Positions 44,951 through 53,049 of a DNA stretch of 64,000 bases are shown piece after piece. The stretch is from contig NZ_LDWR01000009.1 in the NCBI RefSeq assembly GCF_001039005.1, positions 62,001 to 126,000 on the forward strand, in the 5' to 3' direction. Source of the stretch: Burkholderia cepacia. GTDB taxonomy: Bacteria; Pseudomonadota; Gammaproteobacteria; Burkholderiales; Burkholderiaceae. Within the stretch, counting starts at the first letter, position 1. Every line of letters starts with the position of its first letter. The notes under the pieces were generated by a model that saw only the letters and a program-made list of their open reading frames with translations, was not told the origin of the DNA and searched no databases. The position numbers were made by a program, and so were the translations under genes.

Positions 44951-45895
44951 TCAGCGCGTCGCGCGTCGGTCGCTGCGTGGGCTCACGCCGAAGCGCGCGC
45001 GATACGTTCGCGAGAAATGCGACGGCGATTCGAACCCGCACGCGACGCAGACCGACGTGATGCTCATGTCGGTCTGCTGCAGCAGCTCGCGAGCACGATC
45101 GAGGCGCAGGTTCAGGTAGAAGCGCGTCGGTGTGTCGTTCAGCGTCGCGCTGAACAGCCGTTCGAGCTGGCGCCGCGTGATCGATACGTCCTGCGCGAGC
45201 GCATCGGAGCCGAGCGGATTTTCCATGTGCCGCTGCATCGTGCCGATCACCTGGATCAGCTTGCGGTTGTGCACGCCGTAGCGCGCGGCGATTTCGAGCC
45301 GTTGGCTGTCCGAGCGCTGCCGGATGCGGCTGACGACGAATTGCTCGGAGATCGCCGCCGCGAGATCGGCGCCGTGCCGGCGCCCGATCAGGTCGAGCAT
45401 CATGTCGATCGATGCGGTGCCGCCCGCGCACGTGATGCGCCGTTCGTCGATCTCGAACAGCTCCTGCGTCGCGTTCAGGCCGGGATAGCGCTCGCGGAAC
45501 GCGGCAAGCGCTTCCCAGTGCAGCGTGAGCGGCTGCGACGCGTCGAACAGCCCGGCTTCCGCGAGCACGAAGCTGCCCGTGTCGATCCCGCCGAGTGTCG
45601 CGCCGTGCCGGTGCTGGCGGCGCAGCCAGTCGCCGAGCGCGCGCGTGTAGCACACGAGCGGATCGAAACCCGCGACGACGAACACCGTATCGACCTGCGC
45701 GACGTCCGCGCACGCGGCTTCGGCGGCGACCGGAATGCCGTTGCTCGCGGCGACGGGCGCGCCGTCGGCGCTGATCACGTGCCAGCGATAGAGCTCGGTG
45801 CGGAAGCGGTTCGCGACGCGCAGCGGTTCGACCGCGGACATGAAGCCGAGCGCGGAGAAGCCGGGCAGCAACAGGAAGTGGAAATCCTCGGGCAT
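44951..45895 (-). CDS. GlxA-family AraC regulator
   Basis: A 314-residue regulator of the same architecture as GbdR: a DJ-1/PfpI-like N-terminal domain (HFLLLPGFSALGFMSAVEPL, GGIDTGSFVLAEAG) and a C-terminal AraC HTH pair (LAQDVSITRRQLERLFSATL and VCVACGFESPSHFSRTYRARFG). The DJ-1 cysteine position is replaced by Thr (DTGSF). Members of this group sense choline, carnitine, sarcosine or arginine. The neighbours, a protease upstream and another AraC gene, do not reveal its target. Confidence 0.87.
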   Translation of the reverse strand: MPEDFHFLLLPGFSALGFMSAVEPLRVANRFRTELYRWHVISADGAPVAASNGIPVAAEAACADVAQVDTVFVVAGFDPLVCYTRALGDWLRRQHRHGATLGGIDTGSFVLAEAGLFDASQPLTLHWEALAAFRERYPGLNATQELFEIDERRITCAGGTASIDMMLDLIGRRHGADLAAAISEQFVVSRIRQRSDSQRLEIAARYGVHNRKLIQVIGTMQRHMENPLGSDALAQDVSITRRQLERLFSATLNDTPTRFYLNLRLDRARELLQQTDMSITSVCVACGFESPSHFSRTYRARFGVSPRSDRRATR

Positions 45896-46020
45896 CGGGG
45901 CAGGGGATGGAATCCGGTGGTCGTCACGCAGTGCGGGGGCGGCGATCGGACGGGCACACGCCGCGGCCGGTTCGCAGTCGCCGAACGGTCAGCGGGAGAT
46001 TATCGCGGGTTTTGCGGGGT

Positions 46021-46983
46021 TCAGCGTGTTTTTGCGGCGCGCACGGACCGGCGCGCGGTGGTCGACGGCAGCTCGCCGAACTGGGCCTTGTACGCGTTCG
46101 CGAAATGCCCGAGATGGATGAAGCCCCAGCGCGCGGCCGCGTCGCTGATCGGCAGGTCGGCCTGCCGCGTGTCGAGCAGCATGCGCCGCACCTGCGACAG
46201 GCGCAGCGAGCGCACGTAGTTCAGCGGGCTGGTCTGCACGACCGACTGGAAGCTGTTCTGCATCGTGCGCCGGCTCACGCGCAGCTGCGCGCACAGGCTC
46301 AGGATGTCGACCGGCGCCTCGGGGTGCTCGATCACATGGTCGTGCACGCGGCGCACGATGTCGGCGCGGCACGCGTGCGTGAGCCGGTTCGGCGGTTCGG
46401 GCATCCGGTACGTGAGGAGATCGACGAGCACGTTGCCGATGTCGCCGCGCAGTTCGCACTGCGCGCGCGCGTCGACGAACGCGTCGGGCGCCGCGAGCAC
46501 GCGTTCGAGCTGCGTCGCGACCTGCAGGCTCGCGCGCATCAGCACGGCGGTCGGCATGTCGACGACGCCGCGCCGCAGCGTGGTTTCGTCGAGCCGCACA
46601 TCGGCCGCATCCTCGATCTGCTGCGTCAGTGCGGCATCGACGACGACGCCGATCAGCGACATGTCGTCGGGCGAATGCAGTTCGAACGGCGCGCCGCCGC
46701 GCGCCATCACCATCGTGCCGCGTTCGATGCGCGCGCCACCGAATGCGAACGCGCCGGAGCCGGTGAGCGGCATGCCGAATACCGTATGGCCGGGCGGGAG
46801 CCGGCCGCGCTGGATGATGCGAACGTTCGCGGCTTCCTGAAACAGTTGCATGCCGTCGAGCACGGCGTGCTTGACGGCGCTGCGGTACGAGCCCGAACCG
46901 ATCTGGTCGTAGCGCTGGTTCCAGCCGCGCAGCGCCTCGGCATGCCGGTCCGCGTCGTCGAACTTCTCGTGGAACACGAACAC
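46021..46983 (-). CDS. AraC-family regulator, divergent from the aau genes
   Basis: A 320-residue AraC regulator. An N-terminal ligand domain of about 200 residues (DQIGSGSYRSAVKHAVLDGM) precedes a C-terminal AraC HTH (LCAQLRVSRRTMQNSFQSVV and ISDAAARWGFIHLGHFANAY). The domain resembles the EutR/FeaR-like group that responds to amines or alcohols. It is divergent from aauB across a 244-base region containing a perfect 16-base palindrome, so activation of the amine dehydrogenase operon by aromatic amines is likely. No other gene intervenes. Confidence 0.85.
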   Translation of the reverse strand: MFVFHEKFDDADRHAEALRGWNQRYDQIGSGSYRSAVKHAVLDGMQLFQEAANVRIIQRGRLPPGHTVFGMPLTGSGAFAFGGARIERGTMVMARGGAPFELHSPDDMSLIGVVVDAALTQQIEDAADVRLDETTLRRGVVDMPTAVLMRASLQVATQLERVLAAPDAFVDARAQCELRGDIGNVLVDLLTYRMPEPPNRLTHACRADIVRRVHDHVIEHPEAPVDILSLCAQLRVSRRTMQNSFQSVVQTSPLNYVRSLRLSQVRRMLLDTRQADLPISDAAARWGFIHLGHFANAYKAQFGELPSTTARRSVRAAKTR

Positions 46984-47024
46984 AGCGCCTCCGGGGATGT
47001 CGAGCAGGACCGCGCAAGATTAAA

Positions 47025-47040
47025 CCGACCGCGCGGTCGG
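47025..47040. promoter_or_regulatory. Perfect palindrome between the AraC gene and aauB
   Basis: CCGACCGCGCGGTCGG is its own complement. It lies 42 bases before the AraC gene start and 188 before aauB, so it could serve autoregulation of the regulator. Confidence 0.45.
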
Positions 47041-47227
47041 CGCAATAAGGAGGAGTGCGATTCGGCGCGCATGGGTCAGAGGGTCGGAAGCCGCGGGCGC
47101 AGGCGCCTTTCACGTGCATTTCCAATATCCCGAATCGGCACGCACGCGTTGCCGGTCCGGGTGCTGACGGCATTTATTGTCGAACTACAGTCGCCCCACA
47201 TCACGTGAATCCCCAACTGGAGGCGAC

Positions 47228-48385
47228 ATGAGGACAAGGCGACGAACCGCGGCGCTCGCGGCGACGCTGGCGTTCGCGGCGGCATGGATCGGCAATGCGC
47301 AAGCGACGGAAAAGCCGGAGGAGCTGGTCGTGCAGAAGATGCCGCCGTGGCATCCGCACGAGGTCTATATCGTCGACATCTCGATGCCGTCGATGACCGA
47401 CGGGCGCATCTACGTGTACGACGCCGACGCAAAGAAGCTGCTCGGCCAGATCGACGGCGGCTTCGGCCCCGGCTTCGCGATTTCACCCGACCACAAGACG
47501 AGCTTCGTCGCAACGACCTACTTCTCGCGCGGCTCGCACGGCACGCGCACCGACGTCGTCGAGATGACGGACAACACGACGCTCGATCACGCGGGCGAGA
47601 TCGTGATCCCGCCGAAGCACGGGCAGCATGTGCCGTCGCCGTACAACACCGCGTTCAGCACCGACGGCAAGCGGCTGTACGTCGCGAACATCACGCCGGC
47701 CGCATCGGTGACGGTGATCGACGCGGTTTCGAAGAAGGTGCTCTCCGAGATCGACACGGCCGCTTGCGTGCTCGCGTATCCGTCCGGGAATGACCGCTTC
47801 ACCGCGCTGTGCGAAAGCGGCAAGGCGCTGACCGTCACGCTCGACGCGAACGGCAAGGAAACGAAGCGCGTGATGTCGGATGCGTTCATCGACGTCGACA
47901 AGGATCCGGCGTTCGTGAATGCGTCGCGGTACCACGGCGACTATCTGTTCACGACGTACGGCGGCAACGTGCGCAGCGCCGATTTCAGCGGCGACAAGCC
48001 GGCGTTCGGCAAGCCGTGGCCGCTGCTGACGGACGCCGAGCGCGCCGAAGGCTGGCGTCCGGGCGGCATGCAGCAGACGGCCGTGCAGGCGAAGCAGAAC
48101 CGCTACTACGTGCTGATGCACAAGGGTGTCGACGGTTCGCACAAGGATCCAGGCACGCAGGTGTGGGTGGTCGACCTGAAGTCGAAGCAGCGCGTCGCGC
48201 GCTGGGATCTCGCGCAGCAGAAGGTCGATCCGCTTGTGTCGATCCAGGTCAGCGAGGACGACAAGCCGCTGTTCTACGGGCTGACGGCGACGTCCGACCT
48301 CGTCGTGATGGATGCGCGCACCGGCCGGCTGCAGAACGTCGAGAAGCAGATCGGCAATACGTCGTCGCTGCTCGTCAACCCGTGA
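47228..48385 (+). CDS. aauB: Aromatic amine dehydrogenase large (beta-propeller) subunit
   Basis: A 385-residue periplasmic protein with a signal peptide cut near residue 26 (AQA/TE). The seven-bladed propeller of TTQ amine dehydrogenases is seen in VYIVDISMPSMTDGRIYVYD, GFAISPDHKTSFVATTYFSRGSHGTRTDVVE, and the C-terminal LFYGLTATSDLVVMDARTG. It pairs with the small subunit at 49610 to form an A2B2 enzyme that oxidises aromatic amines such as tyramine or phenylethylamine. An ACTGGAGG ribosome site precedes the ATG. It leads the operon aauB, aauE, aauD, aauA, cytochromes. Confidence 0.9.
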   Translation: MRTRRRTAALAATLAFAAAWIGNAQATEKPEELVVQKMPPWHPHEVYIVDISMPSMTDGRIYVYDADAKKLLGQIDGGFGPGFAISPDHKTSFVATTYFSRGSHGTRTDVVEMTDNTTLDHAGEIVIPPKHGQHVPSPYNTAFSTDGKRLYVANITPAASVTVIDAVSKKVLSEIDTAACVLAYPSGNDRFTALCESGKALTVTLDANGKETKRVMSDAFIDVDKDPAFVNASRYHGDYLFTTYGGNVRSADFSGDKPAFGKPWPLLTDAERAEGWRPGGMQQTAVQAKQNRYYVLMHKGVDGSHKDPGTQVWVVDLKSKQRVARWDLAQQKVDPLVSIQVSEDDKPLFYGLTATSDLVVMDARTGRLQNVEKQIGNTSSLLVNP

Positions 48386-48392
48386 GGCCGCG

Positions 48393-48947
48393 ATGACGCT
48401 CGATCCCGTACTCGCCACCAGCGCGCAGGCCGGCGCGGCCGTCGTCGTGTTGCTCGGTGCCTTCGCGAAGATGCGCCGGCCCGCGGCGTTTCGCCAGGCG
48501 CTCGCCGGCTACCGGCTGCTGCCCGATGCGCTGACCGCGCCCGTCGCGTTCGCGATTCCGCTCGCGGAAACCGTCGGCGCCGCGGCGCTGCTGTTTCCCG
48601 ATACGCGCACGGCCGGCGCGCTCGGCCTGATCGCGTTGCTCCTGGCGTTCGCCGCCGGCATCGCGATCAACCTGCTGCGCGGCCACACCGACATCGACTG
48701 CGGTTGTTCCGGCTTCACGGCAGCACGCACGGATGCGCCGCGCGGCATCGGCTGGCTGCATGTCGGCCGCGTGCTGCTGCTTGTCGCGCTGGCCGCGACC
48801 GCGCTCGTCGAACCGGGCACCCGCGCGGTCGTGTGGTTCGACTACCTGACGCTGTTCTTCTCCGTGCTGCTGATCGTCTGCGCACTGCTCACCGTCGATG
48901 TGCTGCTCGCCAACGTACCGCGCCTTTCCCACCTGAGGAATTCATGA
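48393..48947 (+). CDS. aauE: MauE-family membrane protein for amine dehydrogenase maturation
   Basis: A 184-residue integral membrane protein of the MauE/DoxX-like group with four to five TM helices. The conserved CGCSG motif (IDCGCSGF) after LLRGHTD is the likely thiol pair. MauE and MauD are required in methylamine dehydrogenase systems to form the many disulfides of the small subunit. It starts seven bases after aauB and its stop overlaps the aauD start (ATGATG). The start at 48393 drops an Arg-rich upstream part. Confidence 0.9.
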   Translation: MTLDPVLATSAQAGAAVVVLLGAFAKMRRPAAFRQALAGYRLLPDALTAPVAFAIPLAETVGAAALLFPDTRTAGALGLIALLLAFAAGIAINLLRGHTDIDCGCSGFTAARTDAPRGIGWLHVGRVLLLVALAATALVEPGTRAVVWFDYLTLFFSVLLIVCALLTVDVLLANVPRLSHLRNS

Positions 48948-49570
48948 TGCAAACCGCTCTCACCGTTTCCACCGCTTTGCTGTGGATAGCCGTCCTCGCG
49001 CTCGGCGCGATCTGTCTCGCGCTCGTGCGCCAGATCGGCATCCTGTACGAACGCATCATGCCGGCCGGCGCGCTGATGATCGACAAGGGGCCGGCGGTCG
49101 GTGCGATCGCGCCGACGTTCGAGCTGACCGACATTCGCGGCGCGCAGGTGAAGGTCGGCGGCATCGACGCGTCGGGCAAGGCGACGCTGCTGTTCTTCCT
49201 GTCGCCGACGTGCCCCGTCTGCAAGAAGCTGCTGCCGCTGTTGCCGTCGCTGCAGGCGAGCGAATCGACGCCGGTGAACATCGTGCTCGCGAGCGACGGC
49301 GATGTCGACGAGCACACGCGCTTCGCGCGGAAGCACAACCTCGGTCGCTTCCCGTACGTGCTGTCGCAGGAGCTTGGCCTCGCCTACCAGATCGGCAAGC
49401 TGCCGTATGCCGTGCTGCTCGACGAAACCGGCACGGTGCGCGCGAAGGGGCTCGTCAACACGCGCGAGCATCTCGAGAGCCTGTTCGAGGCGAAGGAGCG
49501 CGGCATCGCGTCGCTGCAGCAGTTCGTGCACGGCGATCACAGCCACGACGCCCACGCGCAGCACGCCTGA
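48944..49570 (+). CDS. aauD: MauD-family thioredoxin-like protein
   Basis: A 208-residue membrane-anchored thioredoxin-fold protein. One N-terminal TM helix (ALLWIAVLALGAICLALV) precedes a periplasmic domain with CPVC redox site (FLSPTCPVCKKLLPLLP) and PYAVLLDETGTV. It should work with AauE to oxidise or isomerise disulfides in the small subunit, which has many cysteines. It ends in a His-rich tail (HGDHSHDAHAQHA). The first ATG, at 48944, overlaps the aauE stop; the second ATG is three bases later. Confidence 0.9.
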   Translation: MMQTALTVSTALLWIAVLALGAICLALVRQIGILYERIMPAGALMIDKGPAVGAIAPTFELTDIRGAQVKVGGIDASGKATLLFFLSPTCPVCKKLLPLLPSLQASESTPVNIVLASDGDVDEHTRFARKHNLGRFPYVLSQELGLAYQIGKLPYAVLLDETGTVRAKGLVNTREHLESLFEAKERGIASLQQFVHGDHSHDAHAQHA

Positions 49571-49609
49571 CCGGCCGAACCCCTTTCAACGTCATGGGAG
49601 AACAACGAC

Positions 49610-50158
49610 ATGGGCCTGTTTGATTCATGGTTCGAGCGATCGGCGCGCGGCGTCGCGCAGCACAGTTCGCGGCGCAGCGCGATGGCGAAGCTCGGCAAGG
49701 TGCTGGTGGGATCGGCGATGCTGCCGCTGCTGCCCGTCGATCGCACCGCGTATGCGGCCGATGCGGCGTCCGGCGCGTCGGCGGCGTCCGGCGGCGCGGC
49801 CGCAGCGGGTGCAAGCGACGACCCGATGAGCTGCGACTACTGGAAATACTGCGCGATCGACGGCTGGCTCTGCAGCTGCTGCGGCGGCACGTCGAGCAGT
49901 TGCCCGCCGGGCACGACGCCTTCGCCGATCACGTGGATCGGCACCTGCCGCAATCCGCACGACGGGTCGGACTACATCGTGTCGTACAACGATTGCTGCG
50001 GCAAGACGTCGTGCGGCAAGTGCTTCTGCAATCGCAACGAGCGCGAGAAGCCGCTGTACAAGCTGTCGTTGAACAACGACATCAACTGGTGCATGGCGAA
50101 CGGTAATTCGAATTACCACTGTTCGGTTTCGGTTCTGCTGGGAGCAGCAAAGCAATGA
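49610..50158 (+). CDS. aauA: Aromatic amine dehydrogenase small (TTQ) subunit
   Basis: A 182-residue subunit carrying the tryptophan tryptophylquinone cofactor. Trp109 (SPITWIG) and Trp160 (DINWCM) are spaced exactly 51 residues apart, as the two cross-linked tryptophans are in methylamine dehydrogenase. Asp128 (YNDCC) matches the catalytic base position of aromatic amine dehydrogenase. The core has the many paired cysteines of the family (YCAIDGWLCSCCGG, CCGKTSCGKCFC). A twin-arginine-type leader (SSRRSAMAKLGK) precedes an Ala-rich linker. It overlaps the following cytochrome gene by four bases. Agreement in length and numbering favours the aromatic over the methylamine type. Confidence 0.92.
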   Translation: MGLFDSWFERSARGVAQHSSRRSAMAKLGKVLVGSAMLPLLPVDRTAYAADAASGASAASGGAAAAGASDDPMSCDYWKYCAIDGWLCSCCGGTSSSCPPGTTPSPITWIGTCRNPHDGSDYIVSYNDCCGKTSCGKCFCNRNEREKPLYKLSLNNDINWCMANGNSNYHCSVSVLLGAAKQ

Positions 50159-50655
50159 CAGTGAAGCAAGCAGGAAGGCGCGTGGTCGCATGCGTGGCGA
50201 CCGTCGCGGCCATCGCGTTGCCGGGCATCGCCGGCGCGCAGCAGGCCGCACATTACCCGGCCGGCAAGAACATGTTCGACGCGCAGTGCGCGGTGTGCCA
50301 TCAGGCGGGCGGCAAGGGGCAGGACGGCCTCGCGCCGCCGCTCACTGAATATCCGGGCAAGTACGCGGCGGCCGACGCCGGACGCGCGCAACTGGTCGCG
50401 ACGCTGCTGCACGGGATGTTCGGCGAGATCACGGTGCGCGACAAGAGCTACAACTTCAAGATGCCGTCGTTTGCGAGCGCGAGCGACGACGACATCGCGC
50501 ACGTGCTCAACTACGTCGTGTTCGACCTCAACGCGCAGCACGGTGACGCGAAGCCGTTCACGGCCGCCGAGATCCGCGCGGCGCGTGCGAAGGAGATGGA
50601 CGGCACAGCGGTTCATGTGCAACGCGACGTGGTGATCAAGGGGCTGGGACTGTGA
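50155..50655 (+). CDS. c-type cytochrome of the amine dehydrogenase operon
   Basis: A 166-residue periplasmic monoheme cytochrome. A signal peptide (VACVATVAAIALPGIAGA) precedes FDAQCAVCHQAGGKG with the CxxCH heme site near residue 45, and a likely axial Met in FKMPSFAS. It overlaps aauA and the next cytochrome gene by four bases each (ATGA and GTGA). In other organisms azurin or amicyanin takes electrons from the enzyme; no such copper protein is here, so this cytochrome is the likely direct or secondary acceptor. Confidence 0.87.
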   Translation: MTVKQAGRRVVACVATVAAIALPGIAGAQQAAHYPAGKNMFDAQCAVCHQAGGKGQDGLAPPLTEYPGKYAAADAGRAQLVATLLHGMFGEITVRDKSYNFKMPSFASASDDDIAHVLNYVVFDLNAQHGDAKPFTAAEIRAARAKEMDGTAVHVQRDVVIKGLGL

Positions 50656-51203
50656 ACGGCGCCCGTGCATCGCGTGTTGGCGAGCCGATGCGGGGCGCAC
50701 GGCGCACGTCGAAGGCTGCTGCGCGGATCGGTGGCCTGTCGCGTCGCCTGTCGTCGTTGCTGCTGTTTGCCGTCGCAGCGGCATGCGTGGCCGCCGCGCC
50801 GGCGCATGCCGACGGGGTGGCCGACGCGGCACTTGCGCGGCAGCACTGGGTGCTCAACTGCATGGGCTGCCACACGGCGACGGGTGGCGGCATTCCCGGC
50901 AAGGTGCCGCCGCTCGCGAACTCGCTTGGCTATTTCACGTATCTGCCGGCGGGGCGCGAGTACGTGATGCGGGTGCCCGGCGCGTCGAACTCGGCGCTGT
51001 CGGATCAGGATCTGGCCGACGTACTCAACTGGGTGCTCACGACCATGAACCGTGATGCGCTGCCGCGCGACTTCAAGCCCTATACGGCCGCTGAAGTCGC
51101 CGCACACCGCCGTCCCGCTTTTTCCGACGTCGCGACCGTGCGCGCCGGTCTCGTCCGCGCGTTGCAGGCGCGCGGGATCGACGGCGTCACGGAGCGCTAC
51201 TGA
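50652..51203 (+). CDS. Second c-type cytochrome of the amine dehydrogenase operon
   Basis: A 183-residue cytochrome starting with GTG overlapping the previous stop. A basic leader of about 30 residues and a hydrophobic part ([21 protein letters not shown]) form the signal. The heme site is [16 protein letters not shown], and a nearby Met in [10 protein letters not shown] could be the axial ligand. The C-terminal part is helical with [13 protein letters not shown]. It may pass electrons from the first cytochrome to an oxidase. It is the last intact gene of the operon. Confidence 0.85.
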   Translation: MNGARASRVGEPMRGARRTSKAAARIGGLSRRLSSLLLFAVAAACVAAAPAHADGVADAALARQHWVLNCMGCHTATGGGIPGKVPPLANSLGYFTYLPAGREYVMRVPGASNSALSDQDLADVLNWVLTTMNRDALPRDFKPYTAAEVAAHRRPAFSDVATVRAGLVRALQARGIDGVTERY

Positions 51204-51232
51204 CCGACTCGTTCAAGGAATCAAGAGCGGAC

Positions 51233-51457
51233 ATGGAGACGAACGGCACCTTGCCGTTCGCGATTCATCAACTCATTCCGCGTATCGCAGCCGGCACGGC
51301 GTGGGTCAATTGCCATTCGCTGCTCGACGACGCGATGCCGTTCGGCGGGATGAAGCAGTCGGGCTTCGGGCGTGAGTTCGGTCGCGCGGTGATCGCCCCG
51401 TACACCGAAAGCGAAACACACCTGATCTCACTGCGATTTAAAGCGCTGGCGTATTAA
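51233..51457 (+). pseudogene. Aldehyde dehydrogenase C-terminal remnant
   Basis: An open frame of about 74 residues coding only for the C-terminal end of an NAD aldehyde dehydrogenase. The part [20 protein letters not shown] is followed by [14 protein letters not shown] and the terminal YTESE. The catalytic Cys and Glu and the whole N-terminal 420 residues are absent. Residues before RIAAGT look unrelated to the family. It lies just after the amine dehydrogenase genes, where a phenylacetaldehyde-type dehydrogenase would complete amine oxidation, so it is probably a relic of that gene. Confidence 0.82.
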
Positions 51458-51463
51458 TTAGAA

Positions 51464-51543
51464 AAACGATAATCGCACCGCTGCCGCGCAAACCGAAAGC
51501 ACTTGACCTGCAACACGTTTATAAGATTGGCAAACGATAATCG
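51464..51543. repeat. Direct repeat pair upstream of csgE
   Basis: AAACGATAATCG at 51464-51475 and again at 51532-51543, exact copies 68 bases apart. Confidence 0.75.
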
Positions 51544-51611
51544 ACCGTCCGTTCGGGTTCACGTCATACAAAAACCGGTTTTCATCGGACAATTATCATC
51601 CCGTGACAGGA

Positions 51612-51656
51612 CGTTACGGCGTGTCGTTACGGATGTGTTCGTATTGGGACGTTACG
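51612..51656. repeat. Triple CGTTACG repeat upstream of csgE
   Basis: CGTTACG at 51612, 51625 and 51650, with start-to-start spacings of 13 and 25 bases. Two copies are preceded by A (ACGTTACG). Confidence 0.7.
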
Positions 51657-51963
51657 TTTCGCGGCCCGGCATAATCGGGTTCAGGAAAATTCGGATATTC
51701 GTATGACATTACGATCCGGAAGGGGCGGGTAAACAAGAATGCTTTTTAATGGAATCAGGATCGCAAACGTTTTACGTGAAGAAAATATGTAATGCGGAAT
51801 AATCGCCTTTCGAGAAAATAACGGCGCCGTCAATAAATTCTCGTCAGGCATGCCTCTTGCTCCTTCAACGACCCATGTGCCGCATCACGCTAGACGCAGT
51901 CCGGTGAAAACGAAAGACAGACCGGCGTCATAGTTAGTACAAGTCAACCGGGGGTTGGGGAAA

Positions 51964-52560
51964 ATGATTTCGAGTTCACGCCTGCGAACTGCGGGAGGGG
52001 CGCTGTTGTGCCTGTCGCTCTGCGCGACGGCCGGCGCCCAGGACACGATCGACCTGTCGCCGTCGGCAGCGCCCGTCGGACACCCCATCGCACCGCCTTC
52101 GACGCTGCTGAACGCCGAACGCGTCATGGAACCGCCGCCGCCGGCCGCGAATCCGGGCGTGGTCGCGGCGAAGCCGGCCACCGGCGCCGCATCGCGCGCC
52201 ATCACACCCGCACCCCGCAAGCCGCTTCCTGAAGATCGACTCGGGGGCACGGTCACCACTGACGCCGTGACGCTCGCCGGCCGCGACTTCTTTACATACT
52301 TCTCGCGCGCATGGACGGAGATTCCGTTGAGCGAGCGTTATGTGGTTGCCATTCACGAACGCCCGTCGGGGCGGTACGGCAGCCTGATCTGGGTCGAGTA
52401 TCAGCAAAAGCGCGTGTTTCAGACCTTCCTGCCGATCGCGCGCTCCAATGTCCGCGGGGTGGCGGAGAGCGCCGCCAATCTGGCCTTTCAAACCGTCATT
52501 CAGGACGACCTGTCGAATCTGCTGTTCCCCGACGTCGACCTCGCGAAGGACGAGATTTAA
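51964..52560 (+). CDS. csgE: Curli assembly protein CsgE-like
   Basis: A 198-residue periplasmic protein. A signal peptide (RTAGGALLCLSLCATAGA) is followed by an Ala/Pro-rich linker of about 80 residues and then the CsgE fold from about residue 92: GTVTTDAVTLAGRDFFTYFSR, YVVAIHERPSGRYGSLIWVEYQ, and VFQTFLPIARSNVRGVAES. CsgE caps the CsgG channel and steers curli subunits. E. coli CsgE has 129 residues, so the linker is extra here. The ATG at 51964 follows GGGG; a TTG at 51955 is possible. It leads the operon csgE, csgF, csgG, csgB-like, csgA-like. Confidence 0.87.
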   Translation: MISSSRLRTAGGALLCLSLCATAGAQDTIDLSPSAAPVGHPIAPPSTLLNAERVMEPPPPAANPGVVAAKPATGAASRAITPAPRKPLPEDRLGGTVTTDAVTLAGRDFFTYFSRAWTEIPLSERYVVAIHERPSGRYGSLIWVEYQQKRVFQTFLPIARSNVRGVAESAANLAFQTVIQDDLSNLLFPDVDLAKDEI

Positions 52561-52597
52561 CCAAAAAATGTTGTGAAGGAACGAGGAGAGGACTGAT

Positions 52598-53026
52598 ATG
52601 AAAACCAAGAAATTAGTTGTACTGATGGCGATGATGTCGGCGTCGACGTTCGCGTCGGCTTCAGCGCTCGTCTATACGCCGAACAATCCGAACTTCGGCG
52701 GCAATCCTGCCAATGGCCCGAACCTGCTGAACGAGGCCAACGCGCAGAACAAGCACACCGATCCGTCGCTGTCGTCGTCTCCGTCGACGTCCCAGTCGTC
52801 GCTGGATCAGTTCAACGCGCAGTTGCAGCAGGCGATCCTGTCACGCGTCGCCGGCTCGGTGACGAACTCGATCGTCGGGACCAACGGCGAGCTCAAGCCG
52901 GGGACCATCAGCACCGGCAACTTCACGATCGTCGTGAGCCAGGCCGGCAACGGCAACCTTCAGGTGACGACGACGGACAAGACGACCGGGGCGACCTCGA
53001 CGTTCATCGTAAGCAACGGCCAATAA
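52598..53026 (+). CDS. csgF: Curli assembly factor CsgF-like
   Basis: A 142-residue secreted protein with a signal peptide ending near ASA/LV. The mature N-terminus ALVYTPNNPNFGGNPANG is the family signature that inserts in the CsgG pore, and NLLNEANAQNKHTDPS follows. The C-terminal part is beta-rich (GNFTIVVSQAGNGNLQVTTTD). CsgF extends to the cell surface and lets the nucleator start fibre growth. It starts 37 bases after csgE with a GAGGAGAG site. Length equals that of E. coli CsgF within a few residues. Confidence 0.92.
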   Translation: MKTKKLVVLMAMMSASTFASASALVYTPNNPNFGGNPANGPNLLNEANAQNKHTDPSLSSSPSTSQSSLDQFNAQLQQAILSRVAGSVTNSIVGTNGELKPGTISTGNFTIVVSQAGNGNLQVTTTDKTTGATSTFIVSNGQ

Positions 53027-53049
53027 ATCGAAAAGCAACCGAGCAGACC

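Larger units (their letters stand above)
51458..51963. promoter_or_regulatory. AT-richer control region of the curli operon
   Basis: 506 bases, noticeably richer in A and T than the flanks. AAACGATAATCG occurs exactly twice (51464-51475, 51532-51543). CGTTACG occurs three times (51612, 51625, 51650). A 67-codon open frame at 51503 has no family resemblance. This is the only place for the csg promoter, and the repeats are likely regulator sites. Confidence 0.55.

Noticed and set aside
49610..50158. Assignment of the small subunit to methylamine dehydrogenase (mauA)
   Set aside because: Residue numbering of Trp109, Asp128 and Trp160, the lack of mauF/mauG, and the aldehyde dehydrogenase relic fit the aromatic amine enzyme better.
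51503..51706. A 67-codon open frame upstream of csgE
   Set aside because: No family resemblance or ribosome site, and it lies in a region with regulator-like repeats. It is more likely non-coding.
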